NCBI RefSeq assembly: GCF_002584985.1 | Contig: NZ_NUPZ01000016.1 | Location: 1 to 64,000 of the forward strand | Reading direction: 5' to 3' | From: Bacillus sp. AFS029637 | Lineage (GTDB): Bacteria > Bacillota > Bacilli > Bacillales > Bacillaceae_G | DNA length: 64,000 nucleotides | In this document: positions 8,068-16,823 of the stretch, piece after piece | How positions within the stretch are numbered: position 1 is the stretch's first letter | Layout: every line of letters begins with the position of its first letter | The notes under the pieces: generated by a model | Databases searched by the model: none | Seen by the model: only the letters and a program-made list of their open reading frames with translations | Told to the model about the DNA's origin: nothing | Program-made: the position numbers and the translations under genes

Positions 8068-9030
8068 TCATTTAATATAAAAGCTCGCACCATCGACAAT
8101 TTCCACATCTGTTTGTTTACTTAAATCTCTCATGAGTTGGAATAAAGACTCATCCTTCTTCTTCGCCTCAATCATACAATCGATTTGTCCAACACTACCC
8201 TTTATCCTTCTTAAAAAAGATAAAAACGTCTCAACATCAATAAAATCAGCATGCGCCCTTGGGTCTTTCTCGTCCCTAGGGCTAGAAATATGCATTTTAA
8301 CTGGTAACAAAGATGTTTCCCACGTATGTACAACACGCGCCCAATCTTCATACCAATCTTCTTGTTCGTTATTCATCATATGGTGATGCAAATCAAACAC
8401 AACTGGAATATCTAATTTCTCACCTAAATATAATGTTTCCTCTAACGTAAAGGTCGTATCATCATTTTCTAATATGATCATTTCTTGAATACCCCTTGGA
8501 ACACTCGACCAATTTTCTATAAAACGTTCTAATGCTAGTTCCTTATCGTTATAACCCCCACCCACATGTAATACACATCTCTGTTTATGTTCAATTCCCA
8601 TACCTTTTAATAGTTTTTTATGCATCTGCAATGTCTTTACAGATTGTTTAAAAACACTCTCCTCAGGTGAATTCAATACAACAAAATGATCTGGATGGAA
8701 ATCAATACGCATATTCATTCGAATAGCGTAATCACCTAGCTTTTTTAAATTTTCTTTTAAGGGACGAATATAGTTCCACTCTAACAACTCCTCATGATTA
8801 GCTAAAGGAATAAGCCTAGAACTAAGCCGAAAGAAAGATATATCATGCCCGTTATTATGCTTTAATAACCGCAAGCAATTTTCCAAATTCGAATTAGCAA
8901 TTCTTTCAAGTTTATGAATCGCAGCCTCTCTGTCATCAATTCGTTGAAACTGCGCATATGTCATCGTCTGAGATGGAGATGCATTCTTCAAATGTACACT
9001 CATTGCGACATACCCAAGTCTTACAAGCAT
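8068..9030 (-). CDS. uvsE: UV DNA damage endonuclease
   Basis: A 320-residue TIM-barrel endonuclease that nicks DNA 5' of UV photoproducts. The start MLVRLGYVAMSVHLKNASPS follows an AAGAGGTG ribosome site. The open frame continues 124 codons further upstream, but that part only mirrors the repetitive cshA tail and is rejected. Conserved metal-binding stretches include HVGGGYNDKE, EMIILENDD and VFDLHHHMMN, plus a C-terminal MIEAKKKDESL. The gene follows cshA on the same strand, with the cshA terminator between them. Confidence 0.94.
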   Translation of the reverse strand: MLVRLGYVAMSVHLKNASPSQTMTYAQFQRIDDREAAIHKLERIANSNLENCLRLLKHNNGHDISFFRLSSRLIPLANHEELLEWNYIRPLKENLKKLGDYAIRMNMRIDFHPDHFVVLNSPEESVFKQSVKTLQMHKKLLKGMGIEHKQRCVLHVGGGYNDKELALERFIENWSSVPRGIQEMIILENDDTTFTLEETLYLGEKLDIPVVFDLHHHMMNNEQEDWYEDWARVVHTWETSLLPVKMHISSPRDEKDPRAHADFIDVETFLSFLRRIKGSVGQIDCMIEAKKKDESLFQLMRDLSKQTDVEIVDGASFYIK

Positions 9031-9083
9031 ATGACACCTCTTTTCTACACAAGTTATTATGTAGTATGTACAATTACAGAAAT

Positions 9084-9116
9084 AAAAAAAGAGAATGCCA
9101 ACAAAGGGCATTCTCT
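9084..9116 (-). terminator. Terminator of cshA
   Basis: AGAGAATGCC pairs with GGCATTCTCT around a short loop, and the minus strand runs into seven T residues immediately after the cshA stop. Confidence 0.8.
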
Positions 9117-9124
9117 TTTTATTA

Positions 9125-10717
9125 TTAAGCTTGTGGCTTACGGCTATGATGTTTTCTTTCGCCGCGTCCAGTTGAAGAACCTGGGCGACCTTGACCTTCG
9201 CCTCTACGACCACGGTTACCATCACGGCTACCTTCGCGATTGCGATCACGGTTACCGTCACGATTACGGCCATCACGGTTACGGTCACGGTCACGGTTAC
9301 GACCATCGCCACTGCGTCCGTCACGACTACGATTACGGTTACCATCACGGTATCCGCCTCCGTTACCGCCGCGTTTTTTAGAACCGCCACCTCTTGAAAC
9401 AACTGGTGGTTCTGATGTTAAAGCGATCGGAGTTGTATCTGGCTCTTTTGTCATCATTTTTAAAGCAGCAGCTACTACTGTTACAGAGTCATTCTCTTCT
9501 AACATTTCTTCTGCAATACGCTTGTAGTATGATAAGTTATCATTTTCAATTGTGCTTTGAAGTTTTTCAGCGATTAAACGTTGTTGACCTTCTAGTGCCT
9601 CATCAAGTGTTGGAGCATCCATGCGGTCCATCTTACGTTTTGTTGTACGCTCGATATTTTTTAGTTGTCCTGATTCACGTGGTGTTACAAATAGCATTGC
9701 AATACCTTTTTTACCTGCACGACCAGTACGACCGATACGGTGAACGTATGATTCTGGATCTTGTGGAATATCGAAGTTGTATACGTGTGTTACGCCTGAA
9801 ATATCAAGACCACGTGCAGCAACGTCTGTTGCAACAAGAACTTCAATAGAACCTTCTTTAAATTTACGTAATACAGACATACGTTTCGCCTGAGTTAAAT
9901 CACCGTGGATACCTTCTGCAGCATAACCACGTAGGTTTAACGCTTCTGATAATTCATCAACACGACGCTTTGTACGACCGAATACGATTGCAAGCTCTGG
10001 AGATTGAATATCTAATAAGCGTGTTAACACGTCAAACTTTTTCTTTTCTTGCACTTCTAAATAGAACTGCTGAATGTTTGGCATTGTAACTTCTTTTGCT
10101 TTTACTTTAATGTGTTGAGGCTCAGTCATGAAACGCTCAGCAATACGACGGATTGGGTCTGGCATTGTCGCTGAGAATAATAATGTTTGATGTGTTTCTG
10201 GCACATCTGTTAAAATTGCTTCAATATCTTCAATGAAGCCCATGTTTAACATTTCATCCGCTTCGTCAAGAACAACTGTCTCTACGTTTTGTAAGCGAAG
10301 TGTTTTACGGTTAATATGATCTAAAATACGACCCGGCGTACCAACAATAATGTGTGGGTGTTTTTTTAGAGCACGAATTTGGCGGTTAATATCTTGACCA
10401 CCATAGATTGGTAAAATACGAACACGTTTATGTTTACCAATTTTGTATAGCTCTTCTCCAACTTGAATTGCTAATTCACGCGTTGGCGCGATAACAATAC
10501 CTTGAACCGATTCTTTATGTGTATCCACTTTATCTAATAGTGGTAATCCGAATGCTGCTGTTTTCCCTGTACCTGTTTGTGCTTGCCCAATAATATCTTT
10601 ACCTTGCAATGCATGTGGAATTGTTTCAGCTTGAATTGGCGTAGCCTCTTCAAAGCCCATACTTTCAACCGATTGCAGTAAAGACTCACTTAATCCTAAT
10701 TCTCGAAATGTTGTCAA
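9125..10717 (-). CDS. cshA: DEAD-box ATP-dependent RNA helicase CshA
   Basis: A 530-residue helicase with Q motif (PIQAETIP), Walker A AQTGTGKT (about 45-52), DEAD motif in [12 protein letters not shown], and HRIGRTGR in the second RecA domain. Residues from about 430 form a low-complexity tail rich in Arg, Gly, Asp and Asn with RDGNRDRN-type repeats, as expected for the RNA-binding tail of CshA. It unwinds RNA in ribosome assembly and decay, especially in the cold. The repeat tail creates long accidental open frames in other frames. The gene has a promoter and a structured leader of about 140 nt described separately. Confidence 0.96.
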   Translation of the reverse strand: MTTFRELGLSESLLQSVESMGFEEATPIQAETIPHALQGKDIIGQAQTGTGKTAAFGLPLLDKVDTHKESVQGIVIAPTRELAIQVGEELYKIGKHKRVRILPIYGGQDINRQIRALKKHPHIIVGTPGRILDHINRKTLRLQNVETVVLDEADEMLNMGFIEDIEAILTDVPETHQTLLFSATMPDPIRRIAERFMTEPQHIKVKAKEVTMPNIQQFYLEVQEKKKFDVLTRLLDIQSPELAIVFGRTKRRVDELSEALNLRGYAAEGIHGDLTQAKRMSVLRKFKEGSIEVLVATDVAARGLDISGVTHVYNFDIPQDPESYVHRIGRTGRAGKKGIAMLFVTPRESGQLKNIERTTKRKMDRMDAPTLDEALEGQQRLIAEKLQSTIENDNLSYYKRIAEEMLEENDSVTVVAAALKMMTKEPDTTPIALTSEPPVVSRGGGSKKRGGNGGGYRDGNRNRSRDGRSGDGRNRDRDRNRDGRNRDGNRDRNREGSRDGNRGRRGEGQGRPGSSTGRGERKHHSRKPQA

Positions 10718-10753
10718 TGTTACTTCTCCTTTTCTATCCTATACTTATCATTT

Positions 10754-10794
10754 AAAAAAAGGCGTTTTCCGAATTTGCGGAAAAGCCCTTTTCC
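10754..10794 (-). promoter_or_regulatory. cshA leader: attenuator-like competing hairpins
   Basis: In the untranslated leader, GGCTTTTCC pairs with GGAAAACGCC (10761-10787, one bulged base) and is followed by seven T residues, which is a complete intrinsic terminator ahead of the ribosome site. Immediately upstream, GGAAAA can instead pair with TTTTCC, the 5' arm of that terminator, in a tight hairpin at 10779-10794. The two structures exclude each other. I infer transcription attenuation of cshA; no trigger is visible. Confidence 0.6.
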
Positions 10795-10865
10795 TGAATG
10801 CTCACGTATATAAACGGGCGTATATTCTTCGCGAAAATACTTCTAAACGTTATTACACTTTATCA

Positions 10866-10894
10866 ATTATAAGTTTTGTATGTGCAAAAAGCAA
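10866..10894 (-). promoter_or_regulatory. Promoter of cshA
   Basis: TTGCTT (10889-10894), a 17-bp spacer and a perfect TATAAT (10866-10871) on the minus strand. The predicted start near 10859 leaves a leader of about 140 nt that contains the attenuator-like structure. The remainder of the murF-cshA gap (10895-11022) shows nothing further. Confidence 0.65.
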
Positions 10895-11022
10895 ACCCAA
10901 CTGTTACCTTATTTTCATATTCAGGGCTTTTTTCTTCACTTTTATTTTTTTATGTTTACTGTAAGCGCTTATTATAAGTTTCTTCTATTTTCGTAGCTAT
11001 CATCCCTATTTATATACACCAA

Positions 11023-12399
11023 TTATTTCAACATCGTAATTACTTCCTCTAATTTCATACCGCGAGATGCCTTTACTAATACAACATCTTTCACATCAAC
11101 TACTGCTTGTAAATCTTTTACTAGCGCTTCTTTATTATCATACGCCTTTACACGTTCACTAGGAAAGTTAATTTTTGCTCCTTCAGCAATTTGAGCCCCT
11201 AATCTACCATATGTGAATACAAATGCGATTTTTGCTGGATCGATTAATTTACCTACCTCATAATGAAATTGTACTTCTTGATCTCCAAGTTCTAACATAT
11301 CTCCAAGTACAACGATTTTTTTAGCGAATCCATCTAAACCATTCATTAAATGGAATGCTGCTTCCATAGCTGTCGGACTTGCATTGTAAGCATCATTGAT
11401 AATCGTTAATCCACTATCCGTTTTTACAATTTCCATACGCATGCCCGTCATTTGAAGCGTTACTAATCCTTGTTTCATTTCTTCCCACGTTACCCCAAAA
11501 TGTTTCGCGATTGCCATTGAAGCAAGTGTATTATACACATTATGTTTCCCTAACACTGGTAGGTAGAATGAAATATTTTCATCTCTATTCATCTTGAAGT
11601 GTGTCCCTGTCGCCTGTAATGTTACAGTCGTTGGATAATAGTCATTCGCTCTAGCATCACCGAACGTAACTGTTTCAGCCATTAAATTCATTTCAGGAAC
11701 ACGATTTGTTAATAACGGCTCATCTCCGTTATATACGAACACTCCACCTTCTTGTAATCCTGTCACAATTTCTAACTTCGCTTCAGCAATTGCCTCACGA
11801 GAACCTAAATCCATTAAATGTGCCTCACCAATGTTCGTAATGATAGCTGCATTAGGACGAGCTAACTTAGATAAGAATTCAATTTCCCCTCGGCTTGACA
11901 TACCCATTTCTAATACGGCTACTTCTGTATTTTCTTCTAGATTTAAAATCGTAAGAGGCAAACCAATATGGTTATTGAAGTTACCTTCTGTTTTTTGAAC
12001 TTTAAATTTAGTTGCAAGAAGACTCGTTACAATATCTTTCGTAGATGTTTTACCGTTACTACCTGTCACACCAACGACTTTAACATCCAATTGATCGCGA
12101 TAATTTTTCGCTAACATTTGCAATGCCAATAGCGTATCTTCTACAAAAATAATCGGCAGATTCTCAGGTGGATTTGCTACATCTTTCATCCATAATGTAG
12201 CAACAGCTCCACTTTCAACAGCTTTATCTACAAAAGCATGTCCATCGAAACGTTCCCCTTGAATCGGAACATATAAATTTCCTTTTTCAATTTTTCTCGT
12301 ATCAATAGACACTCCTTGTATAGTAATTCCCTCATACTGCTCTGCTAATCCCGTGCCATTTACCATCTGTTCTACTTGTTTTAACGTTCGATTTATCAT
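11023..12399 (-). CDS. murF: UDP-N-acetylmuramoyl-tripeptide-D-alanyl-D-alanine ligase
   Basis: A 458-residue Mur ligase that adds D-Ala-D-Ala to the muropeptide precursor in the cytoplasm. The ATP-binding loop VVGVTGSNGKTSTKD is at about residues 108-122, followed by central NIGEAHL and C-terminal NDAYNASPTAM motifs. The length is normal. The start MINRTLKQVEQM follows AAGGAGTG. It lies downstream of ddl on the same strand, 60 bp away, so ligase and substrate supply are adjacent and probably cotranscribed. Confidence 0.96.
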   Translation of the reverse strand: MINRTLKQVEQMVNGTGLAEQYEGITIQGVSIDTRKIEKGNLYVPIQGERFDGHAFVDKAVESGAVATLWMKDVANPPENLPIIFVEDTLLALQMLAKNYRDQLDVKVVGVTGSNGKTSTKDIVTSLLATKFKVQKTEGNFNNHIGLPLTILNLEENTEVAVLEMGMSSRGEIEFLSKLARPNAAIITNIGEAHLMDLGSREAIAEAKLEIVTGLQEGGVFVYNGDEPLLTNRVPEMNLMAETVTFGDARANDYYPTTVTLQATGTHFKMNRDENISFYLPVLGKHNVYNTLASMAIAKHFGVTWEEMKQGLVTLQMTGMRMEIVKTDSGLTIINDAYNASPTAMEAAFHLMNGLDGFAKKIVVLGDMLELGDQEVQFHYEVGKLIDPAKIAFVFTYGRLGAQIAEGAKINFPSERVKAYDNKEALVKDLQAVVDVKDVVLVKASRGMKLEEVITMLK

Positions 12400-12418
12400 G
12401 AAAACACTCCTTACATAG

Positions 12419-12452
12419 AGGAAGCACTATTCCTGCGAATAGTGCTTCCTCC
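12419..12452. other. Perfect 14-bp stem-loop between ddl and murF
   Basis: GAGGAAGCACTATT and AATAGTGCTTCCTC form a perfect stem with a 6-nt loop. The T tract lies on the plus-strand side, although both flanking genes are on the minus strand. It is therefore not a normal terminator for ddl. It may tune murF expression or mRNA stability in the ddl-murF transcript. Confidence 0.6.
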
Positions 12453-12459
12453 TTTTTTG

Positions 12460-13545
12460 TTAGATTGTATATTTAATTTTTTGTTTTTCTTCGTGACGTT
12501 CAATCGCTAAACGAATTAGCTCTTCAATTAATTCCGGATACGGTAATCCAGTATGTTGCCATAATAGAGGGAACATACTAAACGGCGTAAATCCTGGCAT
12601 TGTATTTACTTCGTTAATATATACTTCGCCATCTTTCGTTAAGAAGAAATCAGCTCGCGTTAAGCCAGCACCGTCTAAAGATTGGAATGCAATAATCGCA
12701 TCTCGCTTAATGACATTAGACTCTTCTTCTGTCATTTCAGCTGGAATAATTAATGCTGTATCACCATCGATATATTTCGACTTGTAATCATAGAAGTCTT
12801 TTTTCGGTACAATTTCACCTACAACCGAACATTTCGGCTCGTCATTACCTAGTACACCAACTTCTACTTCACGTCCAACTATATTTTCTTCTACAATAAT
12901 TTTGCGGTCAAATTGGAATGCCTCTTCAAATGCACTCTCAAGTTCTTCACGGTTTTTACACTTATTAATACCAACACTTGAGCCAAGGTTTGCTGGTTTT
13001 ACGAAGCAAGGATATCCTAATACTTCTTCTACTTTTTCATATGCAGTTTCACGATCTTTTTCCCATGCACTACGAATGAATGATGCATATTTCGCTTGTT
13101 TCAATCCAGCTTCTGCAAAGATGTTTTTCATAACAACTTTATCCATACCAGCAGCTGATGCTAAAACACCATTTCCTACATAAGGAATGTTCATTAATTC
13201 TAATAATCCTTGAACCGTTCCATCTTCACCATTTGGTCCATGTAATAATGGGAAAATAACATCGATAGCATTTTCCTCAGAAGCTGTAGATGGAATAATT
13301 TCTGTACTTAATGATAACGGAGAAATCGCATTTTCTGCACCGCTCATTTTTAAAACTTCAACATCTGTTACTTCACCTTCAATACGCTCACCGCGTACCC
13401 ATTGACCTTGCTCTGTAATATAAATTGGATGAATCTCGAATTTATCTTGATTTAATGCTTTAATAGCAGCAAGAGCCGTTTGTAGCGAAACTTGATGCTC
13501 AGCTGATTTTCCACCATATAATAAACCTAATTTAATTTTTGTCAC
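12460..13545 (-). CDS. ddl: D-alanine-D-alanine ligase
   Basis: A 361-residue ATP-grasp ligase that joins two D-alanines for cell-wall synthesis. The start is a GTG giving [18 protein letters not shown], preceded by TAGGGTGATTTC; six further codons upstream start with TTG and lack a ribosome site. Conserved parts include [40 protein letters not shown] and [15 protein letters not shown]. It supplies the dipeptide used by the adjacent murF product and draws on D-alanine from Alr. Confidence 0.95.
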   Translation of the reverse strand: MTKIKLGLLYGGKSAEHQVSLQTALAAIKALNQDKFEIHPIYITEQGQWVRGERIEGEVTDVEVLKMSGAENAISPLSLSTEIIPSTASEENAIDVIFPLLHGPNGEDGTVQGLLELMNIPYVGNGVLASAAGMDKVVMKNIFAEAGLKQAKYASFIRSAWEKDRETAYEKVEEVLGYPCFVKPANLGSSVGINKCKNREELESAFEEAFQFDRKIIVEENIVGREVEVGVLGNDEPKCSVVGEIVPKKDFYDYKSKYIDGDTALIIPAEMTEEESNVIKRDAIIAFQSLDGAGLTRADFFLTKDGEVYINEVNTMPGFTPFSMFPLLWQHTGLPYPELIEELIRLAIERHEEKQKIKYTI

Positions 13546-13796
13546 TGAAATCACCCTAACCAATTGTTTTCATTTTTCTATTTTAGCACTTTTTATAAAA
13601 ATAGGTAGTTCCTATTTGAAATAAAATGCAACTTCCACAAATAATTAAATGACACCACTTATTAGTTTTCTACACTTTTTCTATTTCACTTTCTTCATAA
13701 CTATACAGAAGTGAATTTTAAAATAAAATCGTAATCCAATCTAGTTATGTACCTAAAATATGTAGAAATCCCCTTTTTGTGTATGTCATCTCCTCA

Positions 13797-15068
13797 TTAA
13801 GAAGATTGTTTGGTCAGTGTGTCTTTTTGCCTTTGTTCAACGAGACGATCTAAAGAAACATATACAATACCTGCAACTACACATCCTACAGCTAAAATTG
13901 TAAATAGAAAGTGACCAAGTAATCGATCTAATAAAAAACCTCCTAGAAGTGGGCCGAATGCACTCCCTGTAATCCACTGCAAACTTGCAGCTCCCATATA
14001 AGTTCCTCTCAAATGCTCTGGGGCCAAATTCGCTACAAACGTCATCTGGACAGGCGACATAATCATCTCGCCTAACGTATATATAGCATAAACAAACAGC
14101 AACGTTATTAAAATAACTGTAGCATTTGTATCGAATTCTCCAAACCACTTCGGTAACCACCCTATAAAAAACAATCCAATTCCGAACAAACATGCACCAT
14201 ATAACATCGTTTTTCCGACAGGTTTATCTGCGGCCCATTTTGAAATTTGAAATTGGAACAACACAACTAACAGTCCATTTAGAGCCATTAAATATGGGTA
14301 TGGATTGTTAACCCCAAAAATATCATTCATTTCATTATCAAAGTGTAGCGGCAACATACCTTCTGTTTGAGAGAATCCCATCGAAATAATGATACCTGCT
14401 AATAAGTAAATCATTAATGCCTTATCCTTCACGACAATTTTCCAAACTGCCCCAGATTCCTTTTCTATATTCTCTTCCTTATTCGCACCCTTCGGCATTG
14501 TCTCTTGAATAAGAAGTAATACTAGTAATGCATAAAAAAGCATCGTAGAAGAAGCAATAATAAACACAAGGTTCTTCGACAACACAACTACGGATGCTCC
14601 CATTATTGGGCCAATCGCAGCACCTATATTGTGTCCCATTCGCAACAAACCATATGCTTCTGTTCTTTTTTCTGGCGTTGTTACATCCGCAACCATCGCT
14701 GATGCAGCTGGATGAAATAGTGAATTACTTAACCCTAAAAAAATAGATAAAATGGCATATGGAATAAATCCTTCTATAAATAAAAAACCGAGCATCAATA
14801 CTGCATTACTCACCATCGAAAATATCATAATTGGCTTTCTTCCATATATATCAGCAATTCTTCCCCCTATAATTGCTCCAAAGCTTGCAGCAATTGGAGA
14901 AAATGCCATAATAACTCCGACCTGTAATAATGAATCTACCTTATCTTTTAAATATAATGCGAAAAAGGGCATTAACATCATCATTGCAATTCCATTCAAT
15001 GTCTCACCGACAAATCGAATCCATACGTTACGATCCATCGCCCTTAACTCATGCCACGTACTTTTCAT
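13797..15068 (-). CDS. MFS transporter, multidrug-efflux type
   Basis: A 423-residue protein with about 12 transmembrane helices. The signature between helices 2 and 3 is GGRIADIYGRKP (about 68-79), and a charged linker of about 20 residues (PKGANKEENIEKESG, about 195-210) separates the halves. This is the pattern of drug:proton antiporters; the substrate cannot be told. The ribosome site is AGGGGTGGGG. An imperfect CodY-like box (AATTTTCAGAATAAA, 15123-15137) lies upstream of the start. The adjacent ddl and permease genes are not obviously related in function. Confidence 0.85.
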   Translation of the reverse strand: MKSTWHELRAMDRNVWIRFVGETLNGIAMMMLMPFFALYLKDKVDSLLQVGVIMAFSPIAASFGAIIGGRIADIYGRKPIMIFSMVSNAVLMLGFLFIEGFIPYAILSIFLGLSNSLFHPAASAMVADVTTPEKRTEAYGLLRMGHNIGAAIGPIMGASVVVLSKNLVFIIASSTMLFYALLVLLLIQETMPKGANKEENIEKESGAVWKIVVKDKALMIYLLAGIIISMGFSQTEGMLPLHFDNEMNDIFGVNNPYPYLMALNGLLVVLFQFQISKWAADKPVGKTMLYGACLFGIGLFFIGWLPKWFGEFDTNATVILITLLFVYAIYTLGEMIMSPVQMTFVANLAPEHLRGTYMGAASLQWITGSAFGPLLGGFLLDRLLGHFLFTILAVGCVVAGIVYVSLDRLVEQRQKDTLTKQSS

Positions 15069-15134
15069 ATCCCCACCCCTTTATTTAACCAACAATTATC
15101 TTATAACAATTTCAGAACAATGTAAATTTTCAGA

Positions 15135-15169
15135 ATAAAAAATCCATCCTAAAATAATTAGAATGGATT
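15135..15169 (-). terminator. Terminator of the amino-acid permease gene
   Basis: AATCCATTCT pairs with AGGATGGATT (one mismatched pair), followed on the minus strand by TTTTTATT, just after the permease stop. Confidence 0.75.
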
Positions 15170-15176
15170 TTCCCTC

Positions 15177-16592
15177 TTATAAATTCGCTACATCATCTTC
15201 TTTTTTACTAGTATTTAAAGCGCTATGCTTTCGGCTATATAGGAAGTAAACTGCTATGCCGATAACCATCCACACTCCAAAACTAATCCACGCTGTCCCT
15301 GATAATTGAAGCATTAAGTATAAACAAAAAACTACCGTTAATGCTGGCAAAACTGGTACAAGTGGCGCCTTAAATGCTCTTGGTAAATCAGGGTGAGTTC
15401 TTCTCATTACAATAACAGCAACAGCTACAAGTGCAAAGGCTGATAAAGTCCCCATGTTTACAAGATGCGCTAACACATTTAAATCTATTAATCCTGAAAT
15501 AAGTGCTGCAATAATTCCCGTCGTCCATGTATTTAAAAATGGTGTTTTAAATTTCGGATGGACCTTAGCAAGACGTTTTGGCAATAATCCATCACGACTC
15601 ATCGCGTATGAAACTCGAACTTGCCCGTACATCATAACTAACATAACAGTTGTAATTCCTGTGATTGCCCCTACTGAAATTACCCCTGCTAAACTATCTT
15701 GTCCAATAAATTGAAGGGCAAAAGCAACCGGATCTGATATATTTAGCTGTCCGTATGGAACAATCCCTGTCAAAATAAGCGAAACAACGATATAAAGTAT
15801 CGTACAAATTAATAATGATGCAATAATACCGATTGGTAAATCACGTTGCGGACGTTTCACTTCTTCTGCAGCTGTTGAAACTGCATCAAATCCTATAAAG
15901 GCGAAGAACACTGTAGCAGCCCCAGCCATTACACCATCTAAACCAAACGGCATAAAAGGCGTCCAGTTTTCAGGTTTCACATAATTAAAACCAGCAAAAA
16001 TAAAAATAAGAACAACTGCTAATTTAATAAATACCATAATATTATTTATACGTGCACTTTCACGAACACCTCTAGATAAAAGAACCGTCATCACTAAAAT
16101 AATGAGAACTGCAGGTAAATCAATTATTCCACCCTTTCCTGTACCAGGTGCCGAGGAGAGAATGGTAGGAATATGAATTCCAAATCCCTTTAATAAAGAT
16201 TGAAAATACGCGGACCAACCATTTGCCACAGCAGATGTAGCGAGTAAATACTCAAGCATTAAGTCCCATCCAATTAGAAATGCGAATACCTCTCCCATCG
16301 TCGCGTATGTGTACGTATACACACTGCCTGAGACAGGAACTGAAGAAGCGAATTCAGCATAACAAAATGCTGCAAAGGCACAAGCTAACGCAGCTATTGC
16401 AAATGATAATATAATAGCTGGTCCAGAATGTTTTGCTGCTACCACGCCAGTTAGAACAAAAATACCTGTTCCAACAATTGCCCCGATTCCAAGCATCGTT
16501 AAATCTAATGCGCCCAATGTTCTTGCTAACGTCTTTTGCTTGCTTTCTTGCATTAACTTTGCAATAGGCTTCTTTTGAAATATTTGCTTCAT
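15177..16592 (-). CDS. APC-family amino-acid permease
   Basis: A 471-residue transporter with about 12 transmembrane segments. The N-terminal LDLTMLGIGAIVGTGIFVLTG segment (about 30-50) is the APC-superfamily hallmark, and FFAFIGFDAVSTAAEEVKRP follows mid-protein. The overall pattern fits the cationic amino-acid transporter (YfnA/YhdG-like) subgroup; the substrate is not assigned. The start MKQIFQKKPIAKLM lies 8 bases after GGAGG; an in-frame TTG five codons upstream overlaps the ribosome site and is rejected. A sigma-A promoter and a perfect CodY box lie directly upstream, so repression in nutrient-rich cells is expected. Confidence 0.9.
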   Translation of the reverse strand: MKQIFQKKPIAKLMQESKQKTLARTLGALDLTMLGIGAIVGTGIFVLTGVVAAKHSGPAIILSFAIAALACAFAAFCYAEFASSVPVSGSVYTYTYATMGEVFAFLIGWDLMLEYLLATSAVANGWSAYFQSLLKGFGIHIPTILSSAPGTGKGGIIDLPAVLIILVMTVLLSRGVRESARINNIMVFIKLAVVLIFIFAGFNYVKPENWTPFMPFGLDGVMAGAATVFFAFIGFDAVSTAAEEVKRPQRDLPIGIIASLLICTILYIVVSLILTGIVPYGQLNISDPVAFALQFIGQDSLAGVISVGAITGITTVMLVMMYGQVRVSYAMSRDGLLPKRLAKVHPKFKTPFLNTWTTGIIAALISGLIDLNVLAHLVNMGTLSAFALVAVAVIVMRRTHPDLPRAFKAPLVPVLPALTVVFCLYLMLQLSGTAWISFGVWMVIGIAVYFLYSRKHSALNTSKKEDDVANL

Positions 16593-16613
16593 AGCTTGCT
16601 CCTCCAAGTTTTA

Positions 16614-16628
16614 AATTTTCTGAAAATT
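16614..16628 (-). promoter_or_regulatory. Perfect CodY-binding box
   Basis: AATTTTCTGAAAATT matches all 15 positions of the CodY consensus AATTTTCWGAAAATT. It lies between the -10 hexamer and the ribosome site of the permease gene, where bound CodY would block transcription. Confidence 0.75.
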
Positions 16629-16644
16629 TTTAATTCGCTTTTTC

Positions 16645-16673
16645 ATTTTACTCATAACACTTTTTTCAGTCAA
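16645..16673 (-). promoter_or_regulatory. Promoter of the amino-acid permease gene
   Basis: TTGACT (16668-16673), a 17-bp spacer and TAAAAT (16645-16650) on the minus strand. The predicted start falls about 10 bp before the CodY box. Confidence 0.65.
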
Positions 16674-16783
16674 TACTTTTGTCGAAATAAGTAGAAATTC
16701 TTCTGAATATTCACTACATTTATCATTCATTCTATATATCTTTCTATATGTTTTTTTGGTATTATTATACATGTCGATTCCAA

Positions 16784-16820
16784 AAAAGAGGCATACTCAC
16801 TTAGTGAGTATGCCTCTTTT
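16784..16820 (-). terminator. Terminator of the hppD-fahA-hmgA operon
   Basis: A perfect 16-bp stem, AAAAGAGGCATACTCA with its complement around a 5-nt loop, followed by T residues, directly after the hmgA stop. Confidence 0.85.
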
Positions 16821-16823
16821 CAC

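Noticed and set aside
9030-9402. Upstream extension of uvsE by 124 codons
   Set aside because: It reads through the reverse frames of the repetitive Arg/Gly/Asp tail of cshA and gives Val/Thr/Ala low-complexity sequence; MLVRLGYV has a ribosome site and the true family start.
9191-9527. Long plus-strand open frames and short direct repeats opposite the cshA tail (CRISPR-like at first sight)
   Set aside because: The repeats are 6-12-bp codon repeats inside the coding tail with no regular spacers; the open frames are shadows of low-complexity coding DNA.
13546-13796. Gap between ddl and the MFS gene examined for a riboswitch or small gene
   Set aside because: Only AT-rich sequence without a convincing -35/-10 pair, hairpin or ORF was found.
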